A DNA stretch of 46,354 nt from Nostoc sp. NMS7 (GTDB taxonomy: Bacteria > Cyanobacteriota > Cyanobacteriia > Cyanobacteriales > Nostocaceae). This document shows positions 16,974 through 25,900 of the stretch, one piece after another (position 1 is the stretch's first letter; the number at the start of each line of letters is the position of its first letter). The DNA is taken from positions 1 to 46,354 of the forward strand of contig NZ_JABXKJ010000125.1 of the NCBI RefSeq assembly GCF_017115085.1, written 5' to 3'. The translations under genes were made by a program, and so were the position numbers. A model generated the notes under the pieces. The model searched no databases. It saw only the letters and a program-made list of their open reading frames with translations, and had not been told where the DNA came from.

Positions 16974-18344
16974 TTATGTTTGGTCTATAGTTTCAATTGT
17001 CAGCATTTGAGGGGGCGTAGCATCAGGTGGGTAGAGAAAATCTACTTCTATCAGTCGCTGCTGGCCAGGGGATAGTTTTAATTGAGCAAGCGGTTTTCCC
17101 ATCTGTCCCCGTTCTTGAACTAAATGCCAGTATTGGGTTCTGGGTAAACCATTATCGTCATTGTAGCGAATACAAACTGTGCCTCGGAAAAAGACGGATG
17201 GTTCGGGTGGTGAAAAAAACCGAAGCCCTGCTTTACTTAACTCATCTTCTTTGATAGGCGTTTGGAAAAGCACATTTATAGTTTGCGGCTTATCCGTATT
17301 GTTGAATAATGGTAGAGAGATGTTGTATTCAATGCCGTAGTTGCCGTGAGCTTCGTAAGCAGTACCAGGATAACGCGCCACTAGTTTAGCAGTTTGGTTT
17401 TGTTCAGTACCCATTTTGCCTGCCAAAAGGGTACTTAAACCGTAGGAAAAAGCTTGTCCTGGTTCGGGAATTCTCAGGTATGAACTATTCGAGTCGGTAA
17501 CTTGTGCTTGCCAACGAGAGCCAACAGCTACCCCCGCGACCCGTCCGTAAATTTCTTTTACCCCTGCAAGATGATTTGGAGGACTGGGGGCAGGTTCACG
17601 AGGTCCTGCAAAATCACCATTTTCTAACAAGTTCTCCCATTCTTCTAAAGTGGGCGCTCGTTCACTACCATCGGGATTGGGTTTGGCAAACATGGCCAGG
17701 TTCGCTAGATAAACAGGACTATCACTATACAAATGTAACAAAGTAGAACGTCCATTCAATGGCGGGGTTAAAGTCCGCACTGGAATGGGATGATTCATTA
17801 ACATCCGGCTTTGTTTTGGTGGAATTAGCAACTGGGCTGGCCATCCTGACTGCCGTCTGACTCGCAGCAGATCATTCATAACGCGATCGCCTGGTCCAGC
17901 ATAAATGTTTCCCGAATTATTTGACTGCATGGGGGGAAGTTTGATAAAAGGTGCATCAGGTTGACTAACATAACTAGCTGCTTGCAATATATTGACAGTT
18001 GCAAGGCGATCGCTTGGATTGTAAACAATCACCCCCAAATAAAGGGTCCGCAAATCATTTGGAGTCTCAATCGCTCTAGCAATATGGTGAGAAAATAAAT
18101 CAAACCGTCCCTGAAATGGAAAGTTTAGGTGTGCGCTGGGTACTCTTTTACCTTGAGGAGAAAATGTAGACAGCAGAATTCCTTCACTCTGAACTACTTC
18201 TGGGTTATTACTATTAAATATCGGTACTGTATCAAGATGTCCTGTTAAAGGTCTTGTTTGTTGGGGAATGAAGATTTCCTGTGGTGCAGGTGCAGGAGAA
18301 GGCGATGCTTGAGCCAAAAACAAATAGGAAATAAAATTAAACAT
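16974..18344 (-). CDS. DUF3370 family exported protein
   Basis: 456 residues with a short signal-like N-terminus (MFNFISYLFLAQASP) followed by a proline-rich linker. The remainder matches DUF3370, a cyanobacterial family with motifs LTGHLD..P.FNSN.P.VVQ.EG and RFDLFSHHIARA. Probably exported; no enzymatic motif seen and no function established. It is the last cyanobacterial gene before the GC-rich island; its promoter must lie in the 18345-18520 segment. Confidence 0.85.
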   Translation of the reverse strand: MFNFISYLFLAQASPSPAPAPQEIFIPQQTRPLTGHLDTVPIFNSNNPEVVQSEGILLSTFSPQGKRVPSAHLNFPFQGRFDLFSHHIARAIETPNDLRTLYLGVIVYNPSDRLATVNILQAASYVSQPDAPFIKLPPMQSNNSGNIYAGPGDRVMNDLLRVRRQSGWPAQLLIPPKQSRMLMNHPIPVRTLTPPLNGRSTLLHLYSDSPVYLANLAMFAKPNPDGSERAPTLEEWENLLENGDFAGPREPAPSPPNHLAGVKEIYGRVAGVAVGSRWQAQVTDSNSSYLRIPEPGQAFSYGLSTLLAGKMGTEQNQTAKLVARYPGTAYEAHGNYGIEYNISLPLFNNTDKPQTINVLFQTPIKEDELSKAGLRFFSPPEPSVFFRGTVCIRYNDDNGLPRTQYWHLVQERGQMGKPLAQLKLSPGQQRLIEVDFLYPPDATPPQMLTIETIDQT

Positions 18345-18696
18345 TTATTCAAAAAGCAATTTATCGTTCAAGTTAAGAATACAGCATACCTAACCTAGTA
18401 AACTCAGCGAGGGCTGATAGAATGCCCAAAAGAGGCAAAACCTAGGCAGTATTGAGAGTTAATGATATTAGTTTTAACTCTATTGAGAATATACTTTGCT
18501 TATTGAGGTGATGCGGCCGCCCTGGTCTATTACTCTGCGTTCTTAGTAGCATCGGAGCAGCCGAGAGGTATTTGCAATTTCGCTCATGAAAAAGCCAGAA
18601 GAATGACCGATTTCAACAAGAATTCCGCTAACCCATCCGGCTAACCTGGGTTTGTTGCCAGCGCGGATTATCACAGTTAGAGATGCCAAGGTGAAC
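18345..18696. other. Junction between host DNA and island I
   Basis: Composition shifts from AT-rich cyanobacterial sequence to GC-rich sequence at about 18490-18520 (GATGCGGCCGCCCTGG). No transposon end, tRNA or direct repeat was recognised here. No supportable gene; a weak minus-strand frame at 18543-18725 has no recognisable product. Confidence 0.5.
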
Positions 18697-19827
18697 ATGA
18701 CAATGAACAAGGCCACACTTTTCACTCCCGTTCAGTTTGGAGCAATGCAATTGAAGCATCGCGTCGTGATGGCTCCATTGACTCGCTCGCGGTCTATTCA
18801 GCCCGATTCCATTCCTGGCGATCTCATGGCTGAGTATTACGCTCAACGGGCTTCGGAGGGTGGATTCATTATCGGCGAAGCCACCAACATCTCGGTCACG
18901 AGCCGTGGATGGCTAGGTGCCCCAGGACTCTATTCCGACCAGCAGGTTGAAGGCTGGAAGAAGGTCGTCTCCGGCATCCATGCAAAGGGCGGGCATATGT
19001 TTGCACAGCTGTGGCATACCGGGCGTTCCTCGCATATTGATCTGACCGGTGGCGAGATGCCTGTCTCCGCTTCCGTCGATCCGGCTTACTGGCAGAACCC
19101 GTCGCATTTGGTTTCAGCATCCAGCGGTTGGGTTCAGCCGTCACCGCATCGGGCGCTTGCCATCGCAGAGATATCACTCATCGTCGAGGACTACCGTAGG
19201 GCGGCAGAACGGGCTATGGATGCCGGTTTTGAAGGCGTAGAGCTACACGCTGCCAACGGGTATCTCATGGATCAGTTCCTGCAAGACGGCAGCAATAAGC
19301 GAAACGATGAGTATGGCGGCTCCATTGAGAACAGGTCGCGATTCCTGCTTGAGGTGGTGAGAGCGATGACTTCAGTGTGGGGGAGCGATCGTGTTGGAGT
19401 TCGCGTCGGCCCGAGCGGCACATGGAATGGCATGTCAGACAGCAACCCGCAGGCGCTCTTCCAGTACGTCGCAGAACAGCTGAACCAGATCGGACTCGCT
19501 TACCTCCACATCATCGAACCACGCGTGAAGGGCAATGTGGTCGTTCTGGAGCACCAAGGGGCAATCGCCGCCGAGCAAATGCGGACAATCTTCCAAGGCA
19601 AGATCATCGCTGCCGGCGGATTTGAGCCAGACACTGCCGAGGCCATCCTGGAAAGTGGGACCGCAGACGCGGTGGCATTCGGCCGCCATTTCATCTCTAA
19701 TCCTGACCTGCCTCGCCGCCTCAAGGAGGGGCTGCCACTTACGGCTTACGATCGCAACACCTTTTACACGTTCGACGCGCACGGCTACACGGACTACCCG
19801 TTCTATCACGAGAACGCCTTGGCGTAG
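18697..19827 (+). CDS. Old Yellow Enzyme family ene-reductase (NemA-like)
   Basis: 376 residues; ATG at 18697 preceded by AAGGTG. A complete TIM-barrel FMN oxidoreductase with the family's N-terminal VVMAPLTRSRS and the substrate-binding pair His184 and Asn187 in ELHAANGYL. Tyr189 is the proton donor, and the C-terminal FMN-phosphate region is AFGRHFISNPDLP. The family reduces the C=C bond of enones, maleimides, nitro compounds and quinones with NADPH. First gene of a plus-strand run in island I. Codon use is GC-richer than the flanks, supporting transfer. Confidence 0.93.
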   Translation: MTMNKATLFTPVQFGAMQLKHRVVMAPLTRSRSIQPDSIPGDLMAEYYAQRASEGGFIIGEATNISVTSRGWLGAPGLYSDQQVEGWKKVVSGIHAKGGHMFAQLWHTGRSSHIDLTGGEMPVSASVDPAYWQNPSHLVSASSGWVQPSPHRALAIAEISLIVEDYRRAAERAMDAGFEGVELHAANGYLMDQFLQDGSNKRNDEYGGSIENRSRFLLEVVRAMTSVWGSDRVGVRVGPSGTWNGMSDSNPQALFQYVAEQLNQIGLAYLHIIEPRVKGNVVVLEHQGAIAAEQMRTIFQGKIIAAGGFEPDTAEAILESGTADAVAFGRHFISNPDLPRRLKEGLPLTAYDRNTFYTFDAHGYTDYPFYHENALA

Positions 19828-19880
19828 CGCATGGAACACAAGAGGGTGAACGAATAACTTGTTTTCCAAATGGAGGAAGT

Positions 19881-20576
19881 ATGAACAAAAGTATAAATGT
19901 GATGTTGGTACATGGTGCTTGGGCTGACGGCTCGTGCTGGAGCAAGGTAATCCCTTTGCTCCAGGCGAAGGGTTTAAGTGTGACAGCAGCGCAGATTCCG
20001 CTGACTTCGCTCGAGGATGACATTGCGGTCACGCGTCGTCTTCTCTCGATGCAGACAGGACCCACAGTTCTGGTTGGGCATTCCTACGGTGGTGCCGTGA
20101 TCACTGGCGCGGCCACCGAGACTCCCGACGTGGAAGCCCTCGTCTATATCACAGCTTTCGGTCTTGACCAAGGTGAGAGCCTTGATTCCCTCAGCAAACA
20201 GGGTCCGCCGTCGCCTGGCTCTGCGGCGATATGGTCTGATAACAACAGTTTTCTTTGGATCAACCGAGACGACTTCCATGAGGCGTTTGCCGGGGATGCC
20301 AGCCCAACCGAAGCTACAGTCATGGCTGCAGTGCAGAGGCCGTTGAGCGTCGCAAGCTTCACCGACAAAGAAGGTGTGCCGGCCTGGAAGATGATTCCTT
20401 CTTGGTATCTGGTGTGCACGGACGACCACATGATCCCACCGCCAGCCCAGGAGTTCATGGCTAAACGGATGGGTGCCACAGTACAGTCTGTGCCAGCGAG
20501 CCACGCTCCCTTCGTTTCCCGCCCGCAAGAAGTCGCCGACATCATTGCACTCGCGGCGGCTTCTCTCGCACAGTAA
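19881..20576 (+). CDS. Alpha/beta hydrolase (esterase-like)
   Basis: 231 residues. The nucleophile elbow GHSYGG (Ser68), oxyanion region HGAWADGSCW (11-20), probable acid in CTDDHMI and final His in SHAPFVSRP make a complete triad. It belongs to the small hydrolase group that includes EstC and plant methylesterase-like enzymes. The substrate is unknown. RBS GGAGG precedes the ATG. It lies 53 bp after the first Old Yellow Enzyme and just before the alcohol dehydrogenase, suggesting a shared operon for handling esters, alcohols and enones. Confidence 0.9.
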   Translation: MNKSINVMLVHGAWADGSCWSKVIPLLQAKGLSVTAAQIPLTSLEDDIAVTRRLLSMQTGPTVLVGHSYGGAVITGAATETPDVEALVYITAFGLDQGESLDSLSKQGPPSPGSAAIWSDNNSFLWINRDDFHEAFAGDASPTEATVMAAVQRPLSVASFTDKEGVPAWKMIPSWYLVCTDDHMIPPPAQEFMAKRMGATVQSVPASHAPFVSRPQEVADIIALAAASLAQ

Positions 20577-20607
20577 GCCCCACAACTCAGCACAGGTGAA
20601 TCAACCC

Positions 20608-21627
20608 ATGAAAAATTCCTATAAAGCAGTAGAAGTGACCTCTCCGGGTGTTTTCAACCTCGTCGAGCGAACGATTACCGATCCTGGAGCCGGCCAGGTC
20701 CGCATCCGGGTGGATTCTTGCGGTGTATGTCATAGCGACTCAGTCACGCTCGAAAACTCCTTCCCAGGAATTATGTATCCGCGCGTGCCAGGTCACGAAA
20801 TCGCTGGTCGGATCGAAGCGGTTGGAAAGGGTGTCGTGAATTGGGAAGTAGGCCAGCGCGTGGGTGTTGGTTGGTTCGGTGGCGAGTGCGGCTACTGTGA
20901 ACCCTGCCGACGCGGTGACATAGTTAATTGTGCCAACCTAATTATATCTGGTATTACGACAGATGGTGGCTATGCAGAAGTCGTCATCGCTGAGGCGCGG
21001 GCGCTTGCCTCGATTCCGCAGGACCTTTCCTCTGTAGACGTTGCTCCGCTTCTATGCGCGGGTCTCACTACCTTCAACGCACTCCGCAACTCAAAGCTTC
21101 GCGCTGGAGATTTAGTCGCCATACAAGGTATCGGGGGTTTGGGTCATCTGGCTTTGCAATTCGCATCCAGGATGGGATTTCACACCTTGGCGATTCAGCG
21201 GGGAAAGGGAAAAGAAAAACTGGCTCGCCAGTTGGGGGCGCATGAGTACATCGACAGCACAGAGCAGAATCCCGCAGAAGCCCTCCTCAAAATGGGTGGA
21301 GCGAATGCGATTCTCGCCACTGCGGCTAGTGGAAAGTCGATGGGTCCTCTTGTCGGGGGTCTTGCCGCACGTGGCAAGCTCGTCGTAGTCGGTGCTTCTG
21401 CGGAACCTATCGAAATTAATCCTACACAACTCATCTTTGGGTCGAAGACTATTCAAGGCGAAAACGTCGGCACACCCATCGAGGAGGAAGACACATTAAA
21501 ATTCAGTGCTCTTCAGGGTATCCGTCCCAAGATCGAGACCATACCCCTCGAGAAGGCTCCCGAAGCGTACGCACGCATGATGGACGGCAAAGCACGCTTT
21601 CGCATAGTGCTAACCATGTCCCAATAG
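20608..21627 (+). CDS. Zinc-dependent alcohol dehydrogenase (MDR superfamily)
   Basis: 339 residues from the ATG at 20608; longer frames upstream overlap the hydrolase gene and are not family-like. Catalytic zinc ligands Cys41 (GVCHSD), His63-Glu64 (GHE) and Cys150 (LLCAGLTT) are present, as are structural zinc ligands Cys94, Cys97, Cys100 and Cys108. The NAD(P)-binding motif is GIGGLGHLALQ. It oxidises alcohols or reduces aldehydes. The gene follows the hydrolase by 31 bp. It is related to, but clearly distinct from, the second zinc dehydrogenase in island II. Confidence 0.92.
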   Translation: MKNSYKAVEVTSPGVFNLVERTITDPGAGQVRIRVDSCGVCHSDSVTLENSFPGIMYPRVPGHEIAGRIEAVGKGVVNWEVGQRVGVGWFGGECGYCEPCRRGDIVNCANLIISGITTDGGYAEVVIAEARALASIPQDLSSVDVAPLLCAGLTTFNALRNSKLRAGDLVAIQGIGGLGHLALQFASRMGFHTLAIQRGKGKEKLARQLGAHEYIDSTEQNPAEALLKMGGANAILATAASGKSMGPLVGGLAARGKLVVVGASAEPIEINPTQLIFGSKTIQGENVGTPIEEEDTLKFSALQGIRPKIETIPLEKAPEAYARMMDGKARFRIVLTMSQ

Positions 21628-21793
21628 CGCAAAGGAGTTCAGTTACCGTTTCTGACCAAGTTTCCTACCGCTGAGGTAATTGCGATCGCTCGCACAAGAA
21701 GGCGCAACATCTCGGCATTCCGGTACTACGGTCTAGTGTGCAGCATAAGTGGCGTGTTCAACCATTCCGATCAATAAATCCGAAGGAGTCGCA

Positions 21794-22510
21794 ATGAATG
21801 AATTACTGAATCTGGCCGTAAAGGCGCACGGGGGTCTTGAGCGTTGGAACAAAGTGAAGTCGGTGAAAGTTGCCGCATCGATCACGGGAGCGATCTGGTT
21901 TGTGAAGAGCAAGGGTGACGCTCTCAAGAATGTCGTCATGACCGTCGAGACGAAGAAAGAGCAGCTCATCATGGACTTCCCTGGACAGGACAAGCGATCT
22001 ATCTTCGAGCCGGCCCGTATCGTTATCGAGAAGACGGATGGCACATTGATCGATGCGCGCAATGACCCGGAGAAATCCTTTGAGGGGCATCAGAGGGAGA
22101 CGCCGTGGGATGACATCCACGTAGCCTACTTCAGTGGCGAAGCATTGTGGACGTATCTTAATACTCCATTTCTTTATACCCATGAAGGCTTCGCTACTGA
22201 GGAGATTTCTTCGATTCAAGTCGAAGGCGAAACGTGGCGGCGCTTGAAGGTGATTTTTCCGGATACCGTGAAGAGCCACACACGCGAACAGATATCCTGC
22301 TTCGGACCAGACGGTCTGCTGCGCCGGCACGACTATACGGTAGACATCCTCGGCGGAGCAACAGGACTGAATTACGCCTCGAATTACTGTGACATCGACG
22401 GAATCATTGTGCCAACAACGCGCCGAATCTATGCATACGAAGGGGACTACCAGCTTGTGAAGGAGCCTCTTTTAGTCGCAATCGATATGAGTGAGATCGC
22501 TCTCGCCTAG
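21794..22510 (+). CDS. Hypothetical protein of island I
   Basis: 238 residues from the ATG at 21794, with AAGGAG 7 nt upstream. The N-terminus (MNELLNLAVKAHGGLERWNK) resembles the start of outer-membrane lipoprotein-sorting-like (LolA/LppX fold) proteins, which often begin with AHGG..W. Here there is no signal peptide. No catalytic motif recognised. It sits between the alcohol dehydrogenase and the Old Yellow Enzyme fragment. Function unknown; its consistent island composition suggests it arrived with its neighbours. Confidence 0.7.
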   Translation: MNELLNLAVKAHGGLERWNKVKSVKVAASITGAIWFVKSKGDALKNVVMTVETKKEQLIMDFPGQDKRSIFEPARIVIEKTDGTLIDARNDPEKSFEGHQRETPWDDIHVAYFSGEALWTYLNTPFLYTHEGFATEEISSIQVEGETWRRLKVIFPDTVKSHTREQISCFGPDGLLRRHDYTVDILGGATGLNYASNYCDIDGIIVPTTRRIYAYEGDYQLVKEPLLVAIDMSEIALA

Positions 22511-22558
22511 TGCTTTCTCAACATCCGATACATAGAGTCTCGAAGAGAATCACGTCCA

Positions 22559-22804
22559 ATGTTGAAGAATATCGAACAGTTCGGCCATCTTTTTGCCGGC
22601 CCGTTGATCTCGTCGGCTGGATATACGCCCGCGATCGCAACGGCAGCCATCGAAGTAGATCGTGCAGCCGCGATCGCATTCGGAAGGCTGTTTATTTCTA
22701 ACCCCGATCTTGTGTCGCGTATTCAAACGCATATACCCCTCAATGCATACGACCGCAAGACGTTTTACGGTGGCGACGCGCTCATGGATACACCGACTAT
22801 CTAA
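22559..22804 (+). pseudogene. C-terminal fragment of a third Old Yellow Enzyme
   Basis: Residues starting FAGPLISSAGYTPA and continuing IAFGRLFISNPDLVSRI, then AYDRKTFYGG, match only the last quarter of the Old Yellow Enzyme fold, including the FMN-phosphate loop. A one-base frameshift near 22775 removes the normal HGYTDY ending, which is still readable in the neighbouring frame (HGYTDYLTL). The N-terminal three quarters are absent. It is closer in pattern to the complete gene just downstream (22888) than to the one at 18697, suggesting a duplicated and deleted copy. Confidence 0.75.
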
Positions 22805-22887
22805 CGCTCGATGCCGCTCGTGCAACTGAGCAGCTACAGTCTGTAGCTTTCCTACCTTAAAGCTTTACGAAACGCGAAAGGCTCACC

Positions 22888-23997
22888 ATGTCCAAAGAGA
22901 TTCTATTTAGTTCCCTGCGTCTAGGAGCAATTCAGCTCCGGAATCGGGTAGTCATGGCCCCTCTCACCCGTATGCGTGCCAACGCTGCCCATGTGCCGAC
23001 CGCGTTGAACGCTGAATACTACGCGCAGCGTTCCTCAGCAGGGCTGATCCTCTCGGAAGGAACTGCGATTAGCCCTCAGGCGCACGGCTATCCCAATGCT
23101 CCGGGGATCTACACGGCGGAACAGATTGCCGGGTGGCGCGTGATTACGGATGGCGTCCACGCCCGAGGCGGCAGGATCGTTATGCAAATTGCCCACAACG
23201 GCAGGAACTCCCATTCTTCGCTCATGCCGGATGGAGTACTCCCCGTCGCGCCCTCGGCTATTCCTCCCACGATTCCTGCTCTGACGAAAGCCTTTCAACA
23301 AGTACCAGCTGAAACTCCACGCGCCTTAGAAACTTCTGAAATCCCGGTCATCATCAGCACATTCCGGCAGGCCGCGCTGAACGCGATGGAGGCTGGATTC
23401 GATGGAGTGGAGTTGCAGGGCGCAAATAGCCACTTGATCGAGCAGTTTCTGGAGAACGGAACCAACCAGCGCACCGATGCCTACGGTGGGTCGAAAGAGA
23501 ACCGAGCTCGGTTCTTGTTCGACATCGTTGACGAGATTACAGAGGCTATTGGGGCGGATCGACTTGGCGTACGCCTCTCACCTTTTGGTCAATATGGTGG
23601 TATCCACGACAGCAATCCTCTCGAGCTGTTCACCTTCGTCATCAAGGAGCTCAGTAAGCGGCATATTGCTTACTTGCACCTGATCGAGGCTAGAGGCTCC
23701 GAAATGGGTTTGACCGACGAACTCCACGAAGACGCGCTGAACAATGCTGCCCTGTTCCGTCCCGCTTTCAACGGACCGCTCCTCTCAGCCGCCGCTTACA
23801 CGCCCGAAAGTGCGGGAGAAGCAATCGAGAAGAAGCACGCGGATGCAATCGCTTTTGGTCGCCTATTCATCGCCAATCCTGACCTGGTGGAGCGGATCAA
23901 AGAAAATCAGCCGCTCAATCCACCTGATCGTTCGACGTTCTACGGCGGGGGAGCACATGGATATACCGACTATAAGCCCTTTGGAGCTGCGCCATGA
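22888..23997 (+). CDS. Old Yellow Enzyme family protein with altered active site
   Basis: 369 residues, complete barrel. The N-terminal VVMAPLTRMRAN, AHNGRNSH and FMN-loop AFGRLFIANPDLV motifs are normal. The substrate-binding His of the family (His in ELHxAN) is Gln177 here (ELQGANSHL), Asn180 is kept, and the proton-donor Tyr position is His182. FMN binding looks intact, so it may bind flavin but have changed substrate range or reduced ene-reductase activity. It ends in an ATGA overlap with the lipocalin-like gene, which implies translational coupling. Confidence 0.9.
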   Translation: MSKEILFSSLRLGAIQLRNRVVMAPLTRMRANAAHVPTALNAEYYAQRSSAGLILSEGTAISPQAHGYPNAPGIYTAEQIAGWRVITDGVHARGGRIVMQIAHNGRNSHSSLMPDGVLPVAPSAIPPTIPALTKAFQQVPAETPRALETSEIPVIISTFRQAALNAMEAGFDGVELQGANSHLIEQFLENGTNQRTDAYGGSKENRARFLFDIVDEITEAIGADRLGVRLSPFGQYGGIHDSNPLELFTFVIKELSKRHIAYLHLIEARGSEMGLTDELHEDALNNAALFRPAFNGPLLSAAAYTPESAGEAIEKKHADAIAFGRLFIANPDLVERIKENQPLNPPDRSTFYGGGAHGYTDYKPFGAAP

Positions 23998-24539
23998 AGG
24001 AACCCGAGCAAGCGCACACAGTGGCGCAGCCCAATTCAATACTAGGTTCTATTGCTTCTCAGCTCGTTGGAGTCTGGACGTTGGTGGGCTATGCAGATGA
24101 ACAGGAAGGGCGCGAAGACAGCTATCCGTTCGGCCCTAAACCGGAGGGCTTTCTCATCTACACACCTGGAGGCTTTGTCTCGGCACAACTGATGAAGCCG
24201 GGACGTTCCCTGTTCCAATCACACGATTGGCGCCAAGGAACCCCGGAGGAGTATCAGGAATCCGGAAGCGGTTACATCGCGTATTGCGGAGTCTACGAAG
24301 TGGATGAGGAGAAAGAGACAGTCATCCATATCCCGTCCGTTGCGCTCTTGCCCAATCTGATCCACGGAAGGCAGCTTCGCTCGGTGATATTGAATGGCGA
24401 AAGACTCACACTTCGAGCTATCGGCGCACCCGTTGAGAACGGCATCTTAATAACCAGTCGGCTGGAGTGGCAAAGAGCCGAACCAGGCTCTAATTTAGAT
24501 GGAGTACGCACGTATCATGTCCGGCAAAACACGCTTTGA
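23994..24539 (+). CDS. Lipocalin-like domain protein
   Basis: 181 residues. Motifs LVGVWTLVGYADEQ..G....YPFGP.PEGFLIYTPGGFVSAQLM match the lipocalin-like domain (lipocalin_5) family, small beta-barrel proteins thought to bind hydrophobic ligands. Conserved features at residues 100-150 (YCGVYEVDEEKETVIHI) support this. No signal peptide, so probably cytoplasmic. Its start overlaps the stop of the altered Old Yellow Enzyme by 4 bp. In other bacteria such genes sit in oxidoreductase clusters; a ligand-carrier role is inference. Confidence 0.82.
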   Translation: MKEPEQAHTVAQPNSILGSIASQLVGVWTLVGYADEQEGREDSYPFGPKPEGFLIYTPGGFVSAQLMKPGRSLFQSHDWRQGTPEEYQESGSGYIAYCGVYEVDEEKETVIHIPSVALLPNLIHGRQLRSVILNGERLTLRAIGAPVENGILITSRLEWQRAEPGSNLDGVRTYHVRQNTL

Positions 24540-24596
24540 CAGGGTGCTGACCAAAGTCCAAGAACCCAAAGGATTCAGTGAGGGGTTTGATATTAT

Positions 24597-24708
24597 GTCC
24601 GGATAAAGACTTATCATTTAGACCGCAGGGGCAGGGAGCTCTTAGCTGGGGGAAAGAGGCTTTTCCGATTTTTGCACAGATGCGGTAATGATAAGTGATT
24701 AACCGGAC
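24597..24708. mobile_element. 112-bp miniature inverted-repeat element
   Basis: The left end GTCCGGATAAAGACTTATCATT and the right end (complement GTCCGGTTAATCACTTATCATT) form imperfect 22-bp terminal repeats. The core is noncoding. TTGATAT occurs on both sides (left copy three bases away), a possible target duplication. It lies in the 320-bp gap between the convergent lipocalin and AraC genes. Confidence 0.55.
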
Positions 24709-24783
24709 TTGATATGAGTAGCAGTCGATGTTGTTGGCAAATCTGCTACAAGCAGGATTACGTACACGATCGCGCACAGACAA

Positions 24784-24805
24784 GGCTTCACATCTCTGTG
24801 AAGCC
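24784..24805. terminator. Hairpin between convergent genes
   Basis: GGCTTCACA TCTC TGTGAAGCC is a perfect 9-bp stem with a 4-nt loop, located between the ends of the lipocalin gene (24539, plus) and the AraC gene (24861, minus). A pyrimidine-rich stretch follows on the plus strand, so bidirectional termination is plausible. Confidence 0.55.
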
Positions 24806-24860
24806 CAGAAATTTCTCTTTTGCGTCTTTGTTGATTAGCTGTTTTGCCGGACAGTGAACT

Positions 24861-25784
24861 TCAGCGACCAACGTGTTCTCGCCTCCAACGTCCAGGACTG
24901 TCGCCCACAACCTGATGGAAGGTTCGGGTGAATGCAGCTTGATCGGAGAAACCCGATTGCAGCGCGACATCGATTAAAGGAGTGCGAGTCTGGATAAGAA
25001 GTTCCTTGGAACGATCAATGCGGCGTTCGATGAGCCAACGGTGAGCCGAAACACCAAAGCTCACTTTGAACGACCGTGCGAAATGACTCACAGACATTTG
25101 GCATTCCTGAGCAACTCTAGCGAGATGGACATTCCCATCAAGGTGTTCTAGCAAAAGTTCGGTGGCCCGACGCTTTTGCCATGGGGCAAGCCCTCGCGGC
25201 GAGACTTCTGGTAGACGAGACAACCCGCCGTACTTCTGGAGCAGATGTGCACCGAAGATCAGACTGAACTGATCGAGAGCGAGGGAACTAGGCCAATCTT
25301 GCGACCCAATGAATGGCAGAACGTTCTTGGTCATCTGTGCGATGACCAGATCATCCTCACAAATCACAAATTTATAGCTTCCAATCGGCTGGATGTTGTG
25401 ATCTCGTGCGATTTCGTCGAGACCCTCTCGAGGTACGTGGTAGTGAACATAGTCGAAACCGCAATCAACGAAGCACACAGGTTTCGATTGCAGATCGATA
25501 ATGCTTGTCCGGTACGCAGGTATGTATGGAACCGCAATCTCGCGGTCGTCTATACAAAGTTCATAGCTGTGTAAGGGAACGGGCTTGATCGCAACGGATA
25601 CGTGAATTGCGGGTTCTTCAGGAATAGGGTTCGAGGTGCCAGGCAGCCCAACGTCCGAGTGGAGTCGTGTAATAGCGAACGTACTTTGCTGTGACCAAGC
25701 CAGGGTCGCAGTTTCGCTATCACTCTGATGGTAATAAGACGCAAGTGTTTCTCCAAAGGCCCCTTTAGCTTCGGCTCCATTCAT
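24861..25784 (-). CDS. AraC family transcriptional regulator of island I
   Basis: 307 residues from the ATG at 25784. The reading frame continues about 80 codons further upstream, but that part is made of host repeats. An N-terminal ligand-sensing region (1-200) is followed by the AraC double helix-turn-helix (about 205-305; VAQECQMSVSHFARSFKVSFGVSAHRWLIERR and IDVALQSGFSDQAAFTRTFHQVVGDSPGRWR). It is convergent with the oxidoreductase run and its composition matches that run. It probably activates the Old Yellow Enzyme/alcohol dehydrogenase genes on sensing an electrophile or phenolic; the ligand is not predictable. Confidence 0.9.
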   Translation of the reverse strand: MNGAEAKGAFGETLASYYHQSDSETATLAWSQQSTFAITRLHSDVGLPGTSNPIPEEPAIHVSVAIKPVPLHSYELCIDDREIAVPYIPAYRTSIIDLQSKPVCFVDCGFDYVHYHVPREGLDEIARDHNIQPIGSYKFVICEDDLVIAQMTKNVLPFIGSQDWPSSLALDQFSLIFGAHLLQKYGGLSRLPEVSPRGLAPWQKRRATELLLEHLDGNVHLARVAQECQMSVSHFARSFKVSFGVSAHRWLIERRIDRSKELLIQTRTPLIDVALQSGFSDQAAFTRTFHQVVGDSPGRWRREHVGR

Positions 25785-25875
25785 CGAGACTCTCCTGACG
25801 GACTCATAATTCTCCAGACAAGATAACCGATCGTCTCGTTTATAATAGGGCGTGTGACGACTGCTGTCTAGTGAG

Positions 25876-25900
25876 GGGAGCAATGCAATTTTGTCAGGTC
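25876..25900. repeat. Solo end of a transposable element at the island I edge
   Basis: GGGAGCAATGCAATTTTGT matches the 19-bp terminal repeat of the miniature element at 30006-30154 with one mismatch. The next bases (CAGGTC versus TAGATC) are also similar. No partner end was found nearby. The 25785-26167 interval otherwise holds common Nostoc repeats at 25940-26030 (GCGATGGCTACACCCGCCG on the minus strand) and AT-rich sequence, but no gene. Confidence 0.6.

Noticed and set aside
19974..20585. 203-codon minus-strand frame opposite the alpha/beta hydrolase
   Set aside because: Antisense shadow of a gene with a complete catalytic triad.
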